Positions 5,372-6,192 of a stretch of 6,192 bases of DNA are shown here, piece by piece (within the stretch, counting starts at the first letter, position 1; each line of letters opens with the position of its first letter). The position numbers were made by a program, and so were the translations under genes. The notes beneath the pieces were generated by a model. The model did not search any database, was not told the origin of the DNA, and was given only the letters and a program-made list of their open reading frames with translations. Source of the stretch: Halobacteriales archaeon QS_9_67_15 (GTDB lineage: Archaea; Halobacteriota; Halobacteria; Halobacteriales; Haloarculaceae); NCBI GenBank assembly GCA_003023165.1, contig PXSD01000060.1, forward strand, positions 1-6,192, in the 5' to 3' direction.

Positions 5372-5909
5372 TGGCGAGGAAGTTCTCGAAGACTTCCTCG
5401 CCGCGCTCGGTGTGGGCGACCTCCGGGTGGAACTGGACGCCGTAGAGGTGGCGGTCGGTGTCGCTCATCGCTTCGACGCCGCAGATGTCGCTTTCGGCGG
5501 TGCGCTCGAAGCCGTCCGGAACGCGTTTGACTTCGTCGGCGTGGCTCGCCCAGACGCGGGTGTCCGGGGCGAGCGACCCCAGCAGGGGGTCCTCGTGGTC
5601 GAGTACGTCGACGGTCACGTCGGCGTAGCCGCCGTAGTCGCCGCCGGCGACCTCGCCGCCGAGTTCCTGTGCGATCACCTGGTGGCCGAGACAGATACCC
5701 AGCACGGGCACGTCGAGGTCGAGGTAACCGGGACAGTTGCCGATACGGTCGATCGAGGGGCCGCCCGAGAGGACGAGGCCGTCGGCGTCGATCTCCTCGG
5801 GTGGCGTCTCGTTGTCGACTAGCTCGACGTCCACGCCCATGTCCCGGAGCGCGCGCTGCTCAAGGTGGGTGAACTGGCCGTGGTTGTCGACGACGAGGAT
5901 GCGTGTCAT
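5361..5909 (-). CDS. guaAa: GMP synthase glutamine-hydrolyzing subunit A (GATase)
   Basis: This 182-residue class I glutamine amidotransferase hydrolyses glutamine and passes ammonia to the separate ATP-pyrophosphatase subunit (GuaAb), which converts XMP to GMP in de novo purine synthesis. Two-subunit GMP synthetase is typical of Archaea; bacteria and eukaryotes fuse the parts. The N-terminus ILVVDNHGQFTHLEQRALRDMG, the oxyanion-strand motif LVLSGGPS (45-52), the nucleophile elbow GICLGHQ with Cys73, and GVQFHPEV with His161 and Glu163 complete the catalytic triad. The mid-region 'VWASHADEV' (119-127) is also characteristic of GuaA. The protein ends soon after the last helix, at the usual length for the stand-alone subunit. 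The ATG at 5909 starts precisely at the conserved first strand; no Shine-Dalgarno site or clear TATA box is seen at the usual distance. The guaAb gene is not in this window. Confidence 0.96.
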   Translation of the reverse strand: MTRILVVDNHGQFTHLEQRALRDMGVDVELVDNETPPEEIDADGLVLSGGPSIDRIGNCPGYLDLDVPVLGICLGHQVIAQELGGEVAGGDYGGYADVTVDVLDHEDPLLGSLAPDTRVWASHADEVKRVPDGFERTAESDICGVEAMSDTDRHLYGVQFHPEVAHTERGEEVFENFLAICE

Positions 5910-5914
5910 TGGGG

Positions 5915-5946
5915 CGGGGTAGACGGTTCGCGAGTGAACTACCCCG
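5915..5946. promoter_or_regulatory. Dyad immediately upstream of guaAa
   Basis: CGGGGTAG (5915-5922) and CTACCCCG (5939-5946) are perfect 8-bp arms around a 16-base centre that itself contains GTTC-GCGAGT-GAAC. The dyad begins five bases before the guaAa start codon and covers the place where its promoter or leader should be. It could be an operator or an RNA hairpin masking the start; neither role is shown. Confidence 0.4.
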
Positions 5947-5998
5947 ACCTACCGCGCTCGGGCCTATCCAGCCCTCGCTTGTTGGGGTCGGGGTCGTC

Positions 5999-6019
5999 CG
6001 AGAGACCGAAGGTCTCTCG
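5999..6019. repeat. Hairpin A, 9-bp stem, GAA loop
   Basis: CGAGAGACC (5999-6007) and GGTCTCTCG (6011-6019) are perfect reverse complements around GAA. Confidence 0.65.
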
Positions 6020-6025
6020 TGATGA

Positions 6026-6046
6026 CGAAACGGCTTCGCCGTTTCG
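6026..6046. repeat. Hairpin B, 9-bp stem, TTC loop
   Basis: CGAAACGGC (6026-6034) and GCCGTTTCG (6038-6046) are perfect reverse complements around TTC. It begins six bases after hairpin A and is preceded by TGATGACG (6020-6027), which recurs at 6141-6148 before hairpin D. Confidence 0.65.
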
Positions 6047-6070
6047 AACCACGCTCGAACACCGCCGGAG

Positions 6071-6096
6071 ACGTGGTGAGTATCGTACTACCACGT
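6071..6096. repeat. Hairpin C, 11-bp stem with one bulged G, TCG loop
   Basis: ACGTGGT-G-AGTA (6071-6082) pairs with TACTACCACGT (6086-6096) if G6078 is bulged; the loop is TCG. It ends about 12 bases before the AT-rich promoter-like stretch at 6108-6118. Confidence 0.55.
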
Positions 6097-6154
6097 TCGA
6101 CCGCAGGGGTAGTAAAACCTCGGAACAAAGCGCGAGAAAATGATGACGGCGTTG

Positions 6155-6175
6155 ACGAGACGCTTCGCGTCTCGT
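6155..6175. repeat. Hairpin D, 9-bp stem, TTC loop
   Basis: ACGAGACGC (6155-6163) and GCGTCTCGT (6167-6175) are perfect reverse complements around TTC. The inner GAGACGC/GCGTCTC is shared with the inverted repeat at 210-231. Confidence 0.65.
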
Positions 6176-6192
6176 TCGCACGCCAGAAATCG

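Larger units (their letters stand above)
5910..6192. other. Right-hand intergenic region rich in hairpins, no gene seen
   Basis: These 283 bases, upstream of guaAa and reaching the window edge, contain one 8-bp dyad next to guaAa and four compact hairpins between 5999 and 6175. The open frames crossing it are Arg-rich and unlike haloarchaeal proteins. An AT-rich GTAGTAAAACC at 6108-6118 is the best promoter-like spot. Read on the minus strand it could start a long guaAa leader. Read on the plus strand it sits about 27 bases before ATGATG at 6140, from which a frame stays open for 17 codons to the window end. Confidence 0.55.

Noticed and set aside
5939..6181. 80-codon open frame on the minus strand
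   Set aside because: Its translation is strongly basic and low in acidic residues, and it runs through all four hairpins; this is typical of noncoding GC-rich sequence.
6140..6192. Possible leaderless gene start on the plus strand (ATGATG at 6140, with AGTAAAAC about 27 bases upstream)
   Set aside because: The promoter spacing is good and the frame is open to the window edge, but the 17 visible codons are Arg-rich, contain hairpin D and resemble no known haloarchaeal protein start.

Overview
The window looks like chromosomal DNA of a haloarchaeon (class Halobacteria). It is GC-rich with strongly GC-biased third codon positions, the soluble proteins are acidic, several genes have AT-rich TATA-like boxes about 27 bases before the start codon with no Shine-Dalgarno site (leaderless promoters), the tRNA encodes no CCA end, and the GMP synthetase glutaminase is a separate subunit as in Archaea. 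The species cannot be named from this sequence.

Layout, left to right. (1) The 5' end of a DJ-1/PfpI-family gene runs off the left edge on the minus strand; its codon use is much less GC-biased than that of its neighbours. (2) A 307-base divergent spacer holds two clear inverted repeats and precedes a 108-residue acidic DUF5789-like protein on the plus strand. (3) This gene converges with a stand-alone MoxR-type AAA+ ATPase on the minus strand, which has a good leaderless promoter. (4) A complete tRNA-Ser(CGA) with a long variable arm lies divergent from moxR. (5) Three membrane-protein genes follow on the minus strand. In transcription order they are a 641-residue DUF2070 protein, a 178-residue protein with about six membrane segments and a 157-residue protein with about four. 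The first two are 60 bases apart and may be co-transcribed. (6) The minus-strand guaAa gene for the GMP synthase glutamine amidotransferase subunit is followed, on its 3' side, by a hairpin and a small duplication of its own last codons. (7) The right-hand 283 bases contain no convincing gene. They hold four compact hairpins with 9-11 bp stems and three-base loops, plus a larger dyad just before the guaAa start codon.

Functionally this is mostly housekeeping: purine synthesis, translation, an AAA+ chaperone-like ATPase and uncharacterised membrane proteins. I see no defence system, insertion sequence, CRISPR array or biosynthetic cluster. The points most worth a second look are the right-hand hairpin cluster, a 14-base palindromic element repeated exactly in two intergenic promoter-side positions, the His/Asp-rich conserved motifs in the cytoplasmic part of the DUF2070 protein, the MoxR gene without its usual partners, and the compositionally atypical DJ-1-like gene at the left edge.
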